From JAFGQU01 sp964483625 (lineage in GTDB: Bacteria; Omnitrophota; Gorgyraeia; Duberdicusellales; 4484-171): a stretch of 64,000 nt of DNA. Shown piece by piece: positions 8,585 through 15,876 of this stretch. The DNA lies in contig CAZABB010000005.1 of the NCBI GenBank assembly GCA_964483625.1, positions 19,043-83,042 of the forward strand. The letters are read 5' to 3'. Under the pieces are notes generated by a model that did not search any database, was not told the origin of the DNA, and worked only from the letters and a program-made list of their open reading frames with translations. A program made the position numbers and the translations under genes. Numbering within the stretch: the first letter of the stretch is position 1; each line of letters starts with the position of its first letter.

Positions 8585-8682
8585 ACATACGGAAATATCA
8601 TTGAAATACAATTAGAATATATTCGCTTCGGCTCATGGATGGAATATGATGGAAGTACGATTGTATTTTAAAGGAGCAACGT

Positions 8683-9714
8683 ATGGGAAAAAAAAGAATA
8701 GATCTAAGCAGGATTCCTGAGGACGAACTCCTGTCTCTTAAAATCAGCGAACTGCCGATTCAGCTTGAAGGGACCTGGGTTGAGGATTGTGTCGGCCAGC
8801 TCTATCATGAACTAAATGAGAAAGGAATTGAGTTTAAACCTCCCTGCTATCTGGCTGATGAGTGGCTGACTCCCGACGGAGAACCGATCATCGGGGTCCC
8901 GTTTTATTTAGCTCATCCGGCTTTGATCCGTCTGGAGAAAAAAATGATCCTGGAAGCCGAAGGCGCCACGAAACAGTGGTGCATGAAGCTCCTGAGGCAT
9001 GAGACCGGTCATGCGATAAATTACGCCTATAAGCTGTACCGGAGAAAAAAATGGCATAAGATATTCGGGCCGTTTTCCAAAGAATATGAAGATACCTACC
9101 GGTTTCGTCCTTACAGTAAAAGTTTTGTCAGGCACCTGGAAGATTACTACGCTCAATACCATCCCGATGAAGATTTTGCCGAGACATTCGCCGTATGGCT
9201 TACGCCCGGTCTTGACTGGCGTAAACAGTATAAGGGATGGAAGGCGATCGATAAGCTTTATTATGTGGAAGAACTTATGAAGGGCATAAAAGACAGACCG
9301 CCCCTTGTGCCCCGCGGGAAAAAATACTGGGAAGCGGCGAGAATGCGCATTACCTTGAAAAACTTCTATAAGAAGAAACGTCTTTCTTACGAAGAAAAAT
9401 TCCCCGATTTTCACGACGCTAATTTAAAAAAAATATTTCCCGAATCCGCGGACCGGGAGGAAAGAAAAAATCCTGTGTATGCGGCCGATGTGATCAGAAA
9501 ATATAAAAAAGAGATCCGTACCAGCATTTCTATCTGGACGGGAGAGAAAAAGTATATCATAGACGACCTTCTCAACACGATTATCGAACGCTGTCGTCAA
9601 CTTCGTCTTTTTGCCGCCGAGGCGGAGGCGTTGACCATTCTGAATATAGCCAGTTATATTACGGCTTTGATTATGAATTACCGGTATACCGGAAATTTCC
9701 GAGGTGACCAATGA
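8683..9714 (+). CDS. Putative zinc-binding metallopeptidase (HExxH)
   Basis: A 343-residue soluble protein with no signal peptide. The motif RHETGHAINYAY holds HExxH (HETGH, about residues 107-111), the zinc site of gluzincin-type peptidases. About 50 residues later DFAETFAVWLTPGLDWRK supplies a conserved Glu that is a likely third ligand. The pattern matches the family annotated as putative zinc-binding metallopeptidase. The Shine-Dalgarno AAAGGAGC lies before the ATG. It overlaps the following ATP-grasp gene by 4 bases (ATGA), so the two products are probably made together. The substrate is unknown; action on a peptide made or modified by the partner ligase is speculation. Confidence 0.75.
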   Translation: MGKKRIDLSRIPEDELLSLKISELPIQLEGTWVEDCVGQLYHELNEKGIEFKPPCYLADEWLTPDGEPIIGVPFYLAHPALIRLEKKMILEAEGATKQWCMKLLRHETGHAINYAYKLYRRKKWHKIFGPFSKEYEDTYRFRPYSKSFVRHLEDYYAQYHPDEDFAETFAVWLTPGLDWRKQYKGWKAIDKLYYVEELMKGIKDRPPLVPRGKKYWEAARMRITLKNFYKKKRLSYEEKFPDFHDANLKKIFPESADREERKNPVYAADVIRKYKKEIRTSISIWTGEKKYIIDDLLNTIIERCRQLRLFAAEAEALTILNIASYITALIMNYRYTGNFRGDQ

Positions 9715-10736
9715 GGAAAAAACTGAAAGTCCTTCTTCTCTTTGATGTGCCGTACCCGACACAGCGAGGCTATGAGTTTAAAGACGAATTCTTTAAGGAT
9801 TTTGACTGGGACACCGAAGCCTACGCGTATAAAGCTTTAAAATCGCTGGGTTATGAGGTGACTCCGCTTGGGCTTTACAATGATATCGCTCCGCTTTTGG
9901 AAGAAGTCAAAGAAAACCGTCCTGATGTAATTTTTAATCTGGTAGAGGTATTTGACCAGAAATCACACCTGGATAAGAATGTGGTTTCTCTCCTGGAGTT
10001 AATAGGGATTCCGTTCACGGGGGCATCTTCGGGCACGCTGTTTGTCTGTAACGACAAGGCGCTCAGTAAGAAGATTTTAAGTTATCATCGTATCCGGGTG
10101 CCGCGGTTTTATACTTTCTATCGCAACCATAAAATATGGCTGCCCAAACGGCTTCGTCTTCCTCTGATTGTGAAACCTTTATGCGAGGAGGCATCGCGGG
10201 GAATTTCTCTGGCTTCGGTGGTTGATTCGGAAAACAGTCTCATTGAACGGGTCAAATTTATTCATGAGAACATGAATATGGATGCGATTGCCGAGGAATA
10301 CATATCCGGGAGAGAACTTTATGTGAGTATGTTGGGGCACAAACGCATCAGAATCCTGCCGCTGCGGGAGATGAAGTTCGGGAATATTCCCGATGATGAA
10401 CCCCAGGTCGCGACCTACAAAGCGAAGTGGGACTATGATTACCGCAAACGCTGGGGTATAAAGAATGTGTTCGCCGGTAAGCTGCCCCAGGGGTTGGAAA
10501 AAGGGATTACCGATGTTTTTAAACGAGCCTATCGGGTATTAAATATGGGAGGGTATGCCCGTTTCGATATCCGCGTCACCGATGACGCCCGCATCTACAT
10601 CCTTGAAGCGAACGCCAATCCCTGCCTGGATAAAGACGATGAATTTGCCGAAGCGGCAAAAAAGGGAGGGATGCCTTATCCCAAACTACTCCAGAAGATC
10701 ATTTCCTACGCCTTCCAGCGACAACCTTCCGTATAA
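9711..10736 (+). CDS. ATP-grasp ligase, D-alanine--D-alanine ligase-like
   Basis: A 341-residue ATP-grasp enzyme that would form an amide or peptide bond with ATP. The N-terminal domain (about 1-100) includes VIFNLVEVFDQKSHLDKNV and IPFTGASSGTLFVCNDKALSKK, resembling Ddl. The ATP-grasp core follows with LPLIVKPLCEEASRGIS and AEEYISGRELYVSMLG. The metal-binding end reads YARFDIRVTDDARIYILEANANPCL, with the E-x-N motif needed for magnesium. Overlap with the metallopeptidase gene argues for a shared pathway. It is unlikely to be the cell-wall Ddl, because it is not in a division cluster and sits beside a peptidase (inference). Confidence 0.82.
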   Translation: MRKKLKVLLLFDVPYPTQRGYEFKDEFFKDFDWDTEAYAYKALKSLGYEVTPLGLYNDIAPLLEEVKENRPDVIFNLVEVFDQKSHLDKNVVSLLELIGIPFTGASSGTLFVCNDKALSKKILSYHRIRVPRFYTFYRNHKIWLPKRLRLPLIVKPLCEEASRGISLASVVDSENSLIERVKFIHENMNMDAIAEEYISGRELYVSMLGHKRIRILPLREMKFGNIPDDEPQVATYKAKWDYDYRKRWGIKNVFAGKLPQGLEKGITDVFKRAYRVLNMGGYARFDIRVTDDARIYILEANANPCLDKDDEFAEAAKKGGMPYPKLLQKIISYAFQRQPSV

Positions 10737-10737
10737 T

Positions 10738-10828
10738 CAGTCTACAGTTGATAGCCTATAGTCTAGGGTGTTCTCCTCGAGTTTTTGCGGGATACTAAAA
10801 GACCGTAGACCGTCGACTATCGACTCTG
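10738..10828. repeat. Inverted word-repeat block (GTCTACAG / CTATAGTC words)
   Basis: Starting two bases after the stop of the ATP-grasp gene, the + strand reads as a run of short similar words (GTCTACAG, GATAGCC, TATAGTCTAGG). The complementary words (GTAGACCG, CGACTATCGACTC) come about 30 bases later, so the block folds into a long imperfect hairpin. The same vocabulary recurs at 15781-15862 and 44666-44755. Confidence 0.7.
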
Positions 10829-10939
10829 CCAGCTGGAGATTGTTTTTTTTCTCATCTGCCCTTGATTTCAGGGGTGAATATATGGCATATATTGTGTAGG
10901 AACCCGGATATATTGACAATTTAAGGACTGGTAAATATC

Positions 10940-11035
10940 CTATTTACGATTACGGTGATTAGGTTAGGATTACAACGATTGAGAACATTAACTCTTTTAA
11001 TCACGGCAATCATTCTTTAATCATTGAAATCAGGC
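10940..11035. repeat. Inverted word-repeat block (GATTACGGTGATT words)
   Basis: A second low-complexity block in the 493-base gap between 10736 and 11230. It has GATTACGGTGATT and GATTACAACGATT on the left and AATCACGGCAATCATT and AATCATTGAAATCA on the right. The two halves are imperfect reverse complements. Between this block and the one at 10738 I see nothing else recognisable. Confidence 0.65.
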
Positions 11036-11062
11036 GCTGATATTTTTTGTATCAGTGCCTAT

Positions 11063-11190
11063 AAGTGAAAAAGGCAAACCCGCTGAAAAGCGGGGACGTC
11101 CCGTAAGGGACCCAGAACCATACTATGTATTGGTTCTGGGCAAAGCCCTGGACCTAAAGGAGGAATCCTATGGTAGCCCGGTTGCCACTT
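11063..11190 (+). ncRNA. GEMM-I riboswitch aptamer (c-di-GMP or cGAMP type)
   Basis: Conserved GEMM-I elements occur in order. P1 is AAGTG (11063-11067) pairing with CACTT (11186-11190). GGCAAACC is at 11073-11080. A hairpin CGCT-GAAA-AGCG with a GNRA loop is at 11081-11092, then GGGACG (11093-11098) and CAAAGCC (11141-11147). The 11-nt tetraloop-receptor halves are CCTAA (11153-11157) and TATGG (11168-11172), followed by GGTAGCCCGGTTGCC (11172-11186). In ordinary aptamers GGGACG and CAAAGCC are adjacent. Here about 42 bases (11099-11140), forming small hairpins such as CCAGAACC/GGTTCTGG, lie between them. The base before GGCAAACC is A, which may point to the cGAMP-binding subtype, but I cannot align it reliably. 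A terminator follows, so control is probably by premature termination. Confidence 0.85.
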
Positions 11191-11208
11191 GTACGTATCA
11201 AATTGGTG

Positions 11209-11244
11209 CCCATCTTGTCTCGACAAAAGATGGGTTTTTTCTTT
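11209..11244 (+). terminator. Riboswitch expression-platform terminator
   Basis: CCCATCTT (11209-11216) pairs with AAGATGGG (11227-11234). The stem extends inward through GTC/GAC, and a run of six T then CTTT follows (11235-11244). This is an intrinsic terminator 18 bases after the GEMM-I aptamer. Its 3' arm contains the ATG (11230) proposed as the rlpA-like start, so termination and translation initiation would compete. Confidence 0.85.
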
Positions 11245-11649
11245 GCCTGCCGTCTCATAGGGATTTGTCTCTGTATCGCTTCTGTTACGCCCGGCGTATT
11301 GTGGTCTGATACCGCCATCACGATCAACCAGAGTCATGTTCAGGAAGGGGTTGCTTCCTGGTATTCTGAAACAGATCCCGGCATCCTTCCTACCACGGCG
11401 AACATGGAAATCTTTGACGATTCACAGCTCACCTGCGCGATGTGGGATGTTCCGTTCAATACGGTTTTAGAGGTAACCAACCTGGCAAACGGAAAGTCGG
11501 TTCTTGTCCGCGTCAATGATCGCGGCCCGGCGCGGCGTCTGGTCAGTCAGGGGAGAATCGTTGATTTGACCAAGACGGCCTTCTCCCGTATTGCCGATCT
11601 CGATCAGGGGCTGATTCCGGTGAAGGTTGCGGTTATCACCCGGAAGTAG
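11230..11649 (+). CDS. RlpA-like septal/cell-wall protein (double-psi beta-barrel), riboswitch-controlled
   Basis: A 139-residue exported protein of the RlpA family, whose double-psi beta-barrel acts on peptidoglycan in the periplasm. From ATG 11230 there is a signal peptide (FFFACRLIGICLCIASVTPG). The family motifs follow: GVASWYSE, a central LEVTNLANGK, VRVNDRGP with the catalytic-type Asp, and the C-terminal DLTKTAFSRIADLDQGLIPVKV. An upstream in-frame ATG at 11170 has a perfect Shine-Dalgarno but is part of the conserved aptamer sequence, so 11230 is preferred with moderate confidence. The C-terminal SPOR domain of classical RlpA is absent. Cyclic-dinucleotide control links envelope remodelling to the signal made by GGDEF enzymes such as the next gene. 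Confidence 0.82.
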   Translation: MGFFFACRLIGICLCIASVTPGVLWSDTAITINQSHVQEGVASWYSETDPGILPTTANMEIFDDSQLTCAMWDVPFNTVLEVTNLANGKSVLVRVNDRGPARRLVSQGRIVDLTKTAFSRIADLDQGLIPVKVAVITRK

Positions 11650-11766
11650 TCCCTACCCCGTCACTAAAAAAAGACTTGAAAAAATGGGCCTGTCGGATTA
11701 GTCTATTATATATAAAGCAAGAGAATAAACGGCTTCGGTTGACGAAAGAAACAGTTTAAACACACG

Positions 11767-12585
11767 ATGGTTCTTGACTACACTCATAAAGACGCGCTTA
11801 CCGGATTTTATCGCCGGGAAGCGTTAATTCCCTTTTTGGAAGAAACCCTGCAGAAAGCTCAGTCCGAACAGATGACCGCTTCTCTGGCGATCATCGATTT
11901 AGATCATTTCAAAAAATTCAATGACCGCTACGGCCATCAATTTGGCGACGAAGTGCTGAAACATCTGGCCAATGTGTTGAGGTTTACTATTGAGGATAAA
12001 GGGGCGATTTTCCGTTACGGCGGCGATGAATTTGTCGTCGCTCTTCCCACCAGCGGAGCGAAGGAAGCGTTTAAGCTTGCCTTGCGTTGCCTCTATAACA
12101 TTGATCATAGTCCGTTTATCTATCAGGGGAAACTGTTTAAATTAAGCATGAGCTGCGGAGTCGCTACCTATCCTCTGGACGCGATGACGGTGGATACCCT
12201 TTTCCGCCGGGCCGATGAGGCGTTGTATTATTCCAAGCGGCACGGGCGAAGCATGGTAACCTCAGCCAATAAAATGAAGCATCTCAAGTTTCTGTCTTCG
12301 CTTAAGGTTATGGTAGGGATATTACTGGTGGGAGGGCTGCTGTATGGAGCATACCGTTTTATGCCGCAGGAGGTGATTGATGATCTCACCGCCCGGTTTA
12401 AGAAGATTACCATTAAAGTCGAAGAAGAAGACGGCCTGGCGACGATTGTGTTGAAAAGCGGCCGGACGATGAAAGGGAAAATCTTACAGGAATTCGATGA
12501 CCGGATTGTTGTAAGTCTTGATTTTGGTAAAGGTGAAGGAAGAGTGACTCTTAAGAAGTCTGATATTGGAAAGATCCGGTATTAG
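11767..12585 (+). CDS. GGDEF-domain diguanylate cyclase with C-terminal membrane anchor
   Basis: A 272-residue protein. The GGDEF domain occupies about residues 1-170, with DLDHFKKFNDRYGH for metal and GTP binding, Asp in GHQFGD, and an intact FRYGGDEF active site. The inhibitory RxxD I-site normally five residues before GGDEF is absent. A single membrane helix at about 180-200 (VMVGILLVGGLLYGAYRF) is followed by a small beta-rich tail, VLKSGRTMKGKILQEF to the end. The cyclase is therefore N-terminal and cytoplasmic while the tail is probably outside or at the membrane, an unusual order. It lies 117 bases after the riboswitch-controlled gene, which makes a local c-di-GMP circuit plausible. 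Confidence 0.88.
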   Translation: MVLDYTHKDALTGFYRREALIPFLEETLQKAQSEQMTASLAIIDLDHFKKFNDRYGHQFGDEVLKHLANVLRFTIEDKGAIFRYGGDEFVVALPTSGAKEAFKLALRCLYNIDHSPFIYQGKLFKLSMSCGVATYPLDAMTVDTLFRRADEALYYSKRHGRSMVTSANKMKHLKFLSSLKVMVGILLVGGLLYGAYRFMPQEVIDDLTARFKKITIKVEEEDGLATIVLKSGRTMKGKILQEFDDRIVVSLDFGKGEGRVTLKKSDIGKIRY

Positions 12586-12655
12586 GACCATATTCCCTCC
12601 CCGGTATAATTGATTTTCCTTATTGAGAACGGGTATTGATGGAATCGGCAGATAT

Positions 12656-14569
12656 ATGATTATCATTCAGGGTATATCCAAACAATTTTCCGGAACATAT
12701 CTTTTTCAGGATGTAAGCGTGACGATCAATCGCGGCGAAAAGATCGGTCTTATCGGGCCTAACGGCGCGGGGAAGTCGACATTGTTTAAAATGATCCTGG
12801 GAAGCGAAGAGGTTTCTTCCGGCTCCGTCACCGTTACCCGCGGAACCCGCATTGGCTATCTCCCCCAGGAAAAACATTTTCATTCCGACCGTACGGTTTT
12901 AGGTGAATTGATGCGGGCGGATAAAAATATCGTACGTTTATGTCAGGAACGAGATCTTCTGGAAAAGGAAAACCGTACCGCGTCCCGGCGGTACAGTGAG
13001 GTTATTTCTGAGTTGGAACATCTGAGGTATTTTGAATTGCAGCATAAGGCGGAAAAGATTTTATCCGGCCTGGGATTTGCCGAGAAGGAATTTCACCGGT
13101 CGATTGCCAACTTAAGCGGCGGATGGCAAATGCGTGTCCTTCTGGCAAAATTACTTGCCGGCACCTATGATATCCTTCTTCTGGATGAGCCGACAAATTA
13201 TCTCGATCTTGACGCGACGTTATGGTTTAAGGAGTACTTATCGGCAAGCGACAGCACCTTCGTCATGATTTCTCACGACCGGGCGTTCCTTGATGAGGTA
13301 GCGAATTCTACGCTGGTCCTTGAGCACGGGTCTTTGGAGAAAATGGCCGGGAATTACGAACATTACCGCCGGATAAAACGGCAGCAACGTGAGCATCTTT
13401 TGAAACAGGCCCGAGAGCAGCAGAAGAAACGTCAGCAGCTTGAGAGATTTGTCTCCCGGTTCCACGCTCAGCCCAATAAAGCGGCTCAGGTGCGGGCGAA
13501 AAAGCGCGTTCTGGAAAAAATGGAACCGGTTGAGGTGCCTTTGGACAGGACCGAAAGCATCCGTGGTTTTCATTTTCCTCAAACGACAACAAGCGGGTAT
13601 CGAGTTGTCAAACTCGAGAAGATCGATAAGACCTACGGGCCGATTCAGGTGTACAAGGATTTCGATTTCGAGATTACCCGGGGAGAGAAAGCCGTGCTTA
13701 CCGGCCCCAATGGCGCCGGGAAATCTACGTTATTGAAAATTCTGGCCGGAGTGGTCGACTATGACAAGGGAACCCGTGCGATCGGCCATAAGGTCGAGGT
13801 GGGCTATTTCTCCCAAACCCGCATGGATATTTTACATCCCGACAACACGGTGCTTGAGGAAGCTTTCTGTGTGGCGCCGGGAGATATGCGTACCGAAACC
13901 GTGCGTACGATATTGGGAACGTTTTTATTTACCGGAGATGATGTGGAAAAAAAAGTCAAAATTCTCTCCGGGGGAGAGAAGTCAAGGCTTAACCTGGCCA
14001 AGCTTCTGATTCAGCCGCCTAATTTTTTACTCTTGGATGAGCCGACGACTCATTTGGATGTCGACGCGGTCGACGCTCTGATCTCCGCATTGAATGCGTA
14101 TGAGGGGACACTGGTATTCATAAGTCACGATGTGCACTTTGTCCGTTCGGTTGCCAATGCCGTGTATGACGTTTCAGATGGGAAGGTACGTAAATACCCC
14201 GGGAAGTTCGACTATTACCTGCAAAAGAAGGGAACAAACGCGCTGGAGTCTCATCCCGCTGTCGCAGAACACTCCTTTCGGCCCGTGAGCCGTAAAGAAG
14301 AAAAGAAAAAGGAACGGCTGCGCAAAAAAGAAAAGGAAAAAAAAGTCAAGAACCATAATGCCGAGATTTCCCGGAAGATAAAAAGTTTACGTAAGAGCAA
14401 AGAAAAACTGGAAATAGATTCGGCCGCGAAACAGCGTATTCTTTCCAATCCCACCCATGACGACGCGGTCAAAAAAGAGTATCAGAAAAAAATCGACAAG
14501 CTTCAGGCAAAAATAGTCAAAGTAGACGCTCAAATCGAGAAGTTAAAAAACCAATTCCGCGACACATAG
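12656..14569 (+). CDS. ABC-F family ATPase (Uup/EttA-like ribosome-associated)
   Basis: A 637-residue soluble protein with two ABC ATPase domains and no membrane spans, the ABC-F architecture of translation factors acting at the ribosomal E site. Domain 1 has Walker A GPNGAGKST, signature LSGGW and Walker B DILLLDEPTN. A charged helical linker (about 240-300) follows. Domain 2 repeats GPNGAGKST, LSGGEKSR and FLLLDEPTT. The last 100 residues are a very basic coiled coil (KKEKEKKVKNHN region), as in Uup-type members. ATG 12656 (MIIIQGISKQF) is chosen over the upstream TTG 12623 because homologues begin at this point. Confidence 0.9.
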   Translation: MIIIQGISKQFSGTYLFQDVSVTINRGEKIGLIGPNGAGKSTLFKMILGSEEVSSGSVTVTRGTRIGYLPQEKHFHSDRTVLGELMRADKNIVRLCQERDLLEKENRTASRRYSEVISELEHLRYFELQHKAEKILSGLGFAEKEFHRSIANLSGGWQMRVLLAKLLAGTYDILLLDEPTNYLDLDATLWFKEYLSASDSTFVMISHDRAFLDEVANSTLVLEHGSLEKMAGNYEHYRRIKRQQREHLLKQAREQQKKRQQLERFVSRFHAQPNKAAQVRAKKRVLEKMEPVEVPLDRTESIRGFHFPQTTTSGYRVVKLEKIDKTYGPIQVYKDFDFEITRGEKAVLTGPNGAGKSTLLKILAGVVDYDKGTRAIGHKVEVGYFSQTRMDILHPDNTVLEEAFCVAPGDMRTETVRTILGTFLFTGDDVEKKVKILSGGEKSRLNLAKLLIQPPNFLLLDEPTTHLDVDAVDALISALNAYEGTLVFISHDVHFVRSVANAVYDVSDGKVRKYPGKFDYYLQKKGTNALESHPAVAEHSFRPVSRKEEKKKERLRKKEKEKKVKNHNAEISRKIKSLRKSKEKLEIDSAAKQRILSNPTHDDAVKKEYQKKIDKLQAKIVKVDAQIEKLKNQFRDT

Positions 14570-14584
14570 CGGTTCACGCGTTTA

Positions 14585-14670
14585 CCCGTTCTGGCGTTAT
14601 CCCGCCTCCGGCGGGATTTCCCGTTCAAAAGGAACGGACATACGGGAAAACGGGCGAACGGGATAACCTG
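14585..14670. repeat. Inverted word-repeat block (CCCGTT / AACGGG words)
   Basis: After the ABC-F gene the sequence cycles through CCCGTT-type words, then the perfect hairpin ATCCCGCC-TCC-GGCGGGAT (14599-14617), then the complementary words ACGGG and GAACGGGATAACC. The outer GTTATCCCG and CGGGATAAC also pair. There is no T tract, so it is not a standard terminator. Similar CCCGTT words occur at 19199-19240. Confidence 0.65.
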
Positions 14671-14698
14671 ATTTTCTCTATTTATTATTCATAAAACA

Positions 14699-14726
14699 TT
14701 GACTTCTCCGGATGTTCTATTATAAT
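14699..14726 (+). promoter_or_regulatory. Sigma70-type promoter for the 14759 small gene
   Basis: -35 TTGACT (14699-14704), a 16-base spacer and a consensus -10 TATAAT (14721-14726), 32 bases before the start codon. The first bases (TGACTTCTCC, 14700-14709) are a perfect inverted copy of the Shine-Dalgarno/start region (GGAGAAGTCA, 14750-14759). Confidence 0.7.
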
Positions 14727-14758
14727 TATATATTCCCTCCCGTGAGAAAGGAGAAGTC

Positions 14759-14962
14759 ATGGATACATCGTACCAGTACTTAAAAGACCCACGCGTTCTC
14801 GATGAGATACGCCGGCATAAATGGATTGAAAGCGAAAAAGTGAATTCGGAAATCGGTTTTGCCACCGCGGCCGTCGAATGGATTACCAGATACGGGCCGC
14901 AATGGAAAGCGCACCATGGTTCCCGCGAGTTTTATGATTCCTCATCCTCGGAGATTGCCTGA
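14759..14962 (+). CDS. Small conserved-looking protein of unknown function
   Basis: A 67-residue soluble protein (starts MDTSYQYLKDPRVLDEIRRHKW) with no signal peptide, membrane helix or cysteine. The middle part, IGFATAAVEWITRYG, looks like an amphipathic helix. I do not recognise a family. It has its own strong promoter (14699-14726) and Shine-Dalgarno (AAAGGAGAAG), which supports expression as an independent unit. The DNA-binding-like basic patch around RRHKW is too short to assign a role. Confidence 0.6.
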   Translation: MDTSYQYLKDPRVLDEIRRHKWIESEKVNSEIGFATAAVEWITRYGPQWKAHHGSREFYDSSSSEIA

Positions 14963-14999
14963 AAAAGAAAGTTGACTCGGGATTGTATCCCCTTGCCCC

Positions 15000-15028
15000 T
15001 TGTCAATATCGTTCATTCGCGTTAAGAT
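15000..15028 (+). promoter_or_regulatory. Promoter for the TrmH/RlmB-type methyltransferase
   Basis: -35 TTGTCA (15000-15005), a 17-base spacer and -10 TAAGAT (15023-15028). The predicted start of transcription is near 15035, leaving a very short leader of about 15 bases before ATG 15050. Confidence 0.5.
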
Positions 15029-15049
15029 ACCCTTCATACATATAAAACC

Positions 15050-15790
15050 ATGAAACAAGGAAAGGATATACATCGTCCGCTGTACTTGTACGGATACAAT
15101 TCCGTGGCAGAAAGGCTTCGCGCGGCACCGGAAAGCATCCGCCGTATCTATCTGCCGCGCAATGCCGGCAAACCCAGACTGAATAAAGAAATCGAACGGC
15201 TGAATATTCCTCGTACCGTCTGTGCGGCGCATACCCTGGCCCGGATGGTTTCATCGCCGCGCCGGATCGATATCATCGCCGAGGTCGAACCTTACCGTTA
15301 CGTCTCAGCCGACGATATCTTGGATGATCCGGCTCATCCGGTAATACTTTTTCTCGATGATATCCAGGATCCGGTGAACCTGGGAGCTATCCTGCGTATC
15401 TGCGCGTGTCTGGGCGGGTTTTCACTCTGTATCCCCAAGCACGGTGCTGCTTCGGTATCGGAAACCGTATTGCATATTGCCCAAGGCGCGGAAAATTACG
15501 TGAGGGTAAGCCGGGGGAATATCGCCGCGATTATCCGTCAGGCTAAAGATGCCGGGTACTGGATTGGAGGAGCCGTCCCCGGTGCGGGAGGACATATCGG
15601 GGAGAAAAAGATCGCTTTCCCTTTCGGGTTGGTACTGGGTGCCGAAGGGAAAGGAATTCGTCCCGGGGTAGAAAAACTCCTTGATTTCACAATCAGTATT
15701 CCCATGGCCGGAGTTCCGTTATCGTTAAACGTAGCGATGGCGGCGGCGATGTTCTGTTATGAAATTAATAAACAGAGAAACAGTCGATAG
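15050..15790 (+). CDS. SpoU/TrmH-family RNA 2'-O-methyltransferase (RlmB-like)
   Basis: A 246-residue SPOUT-fold enzyme that transfers a methyl group from SAM to a ribose 2'-OH in rRNA or tRNA. The N-terminal substrate-binding domain (about 1-85) begins LYGYNSVAERLRAAPESIRRIY. The catalytic domain has the three SpoU motifs: DDIQDPVNLGAILR (motif 1), GLVLGAEGKGIRP (motif 2) and ISIPMAGVPLSLNVAMAAA (motif 3). The two-domain form fits RlmB (23S rRNA) better than TrmH (tRNA), but the target cannot be settled here. Its final codons run into the word repeat at 15781, so its stop codon is formed by repeat sequence. Confidence 0.88.
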   Translation: MKQGKDIHRPLYLYGYNSVAERLRAAPESIRRIYLPRNAGKPRLNKEIERLNIPRTVCAAHTLARMVSSPRRIDIIAEVEPYRYVSADDILDDPAHPVILFLDDIQDPVNLGAILRICACLGGFSLCIPKHGAASVSETVLHIAQGAENYVRVSRGNIAAIIRQAKDAGYWIGGAVPGAGGHIGEKKIAFPFGLVLGAEGKGIRPGVEKLLDFTISIPMAGVPLSLNVAMAAAMFCYEINKQRNSR

Positions 15791-15866
15791 TCTATGGTCT
15801 TCAGTCTCTGGTTAAGATATGAAGAAGATATCCTATACCGGATACTATAGACCATAGACTATAAAC
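15781..15866. repeat. Inverted word-repeat block with perfect 14-base arms
   Basis: ATAGTCTATGGTCT at 15787-15800 is the exact reverse complement of AGACCATAGACTAT at 15849-15862. The 48-base loop holds related words (TCAGTCTCTGG, AAGATATGAAGAAGATATCC). It belongs to the same GTCTATAG-type vocabulary as 10738-10828 and 44666-44755. It overlaps the last codons of the methyltransferase gene and ends 10 bases before the next gene. Confidence 0.8.
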
Positions 15867-15876
15867 TTAATGTAAT

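Noticed and set aside
10738..11035. Repeat blocks as a CRISPR array
   Set aside because: Units vary in sequence and length, are inverted rather than direct, and no spacers or cas genes exist.
11170..11229. ATG at 11170 with a perfect Shine-Dalgarno as the start of the RlpA-like gene
   Set aside because: AUGGUAGCC...GGUUGCC is conserved aptamer sequence in GEMM-I riboswitches, and the upstream terminator would lie inside the gene. ATG 11230 gives a proper signal peptide. The choice is not certain.
14599..14617. ATCCCGCC/GGCGGGAT hairpin as a terminator for the ABC-F gene
   Set aside because: No T tract follows; it is part of a word-repeat block with complementary words on both sides.
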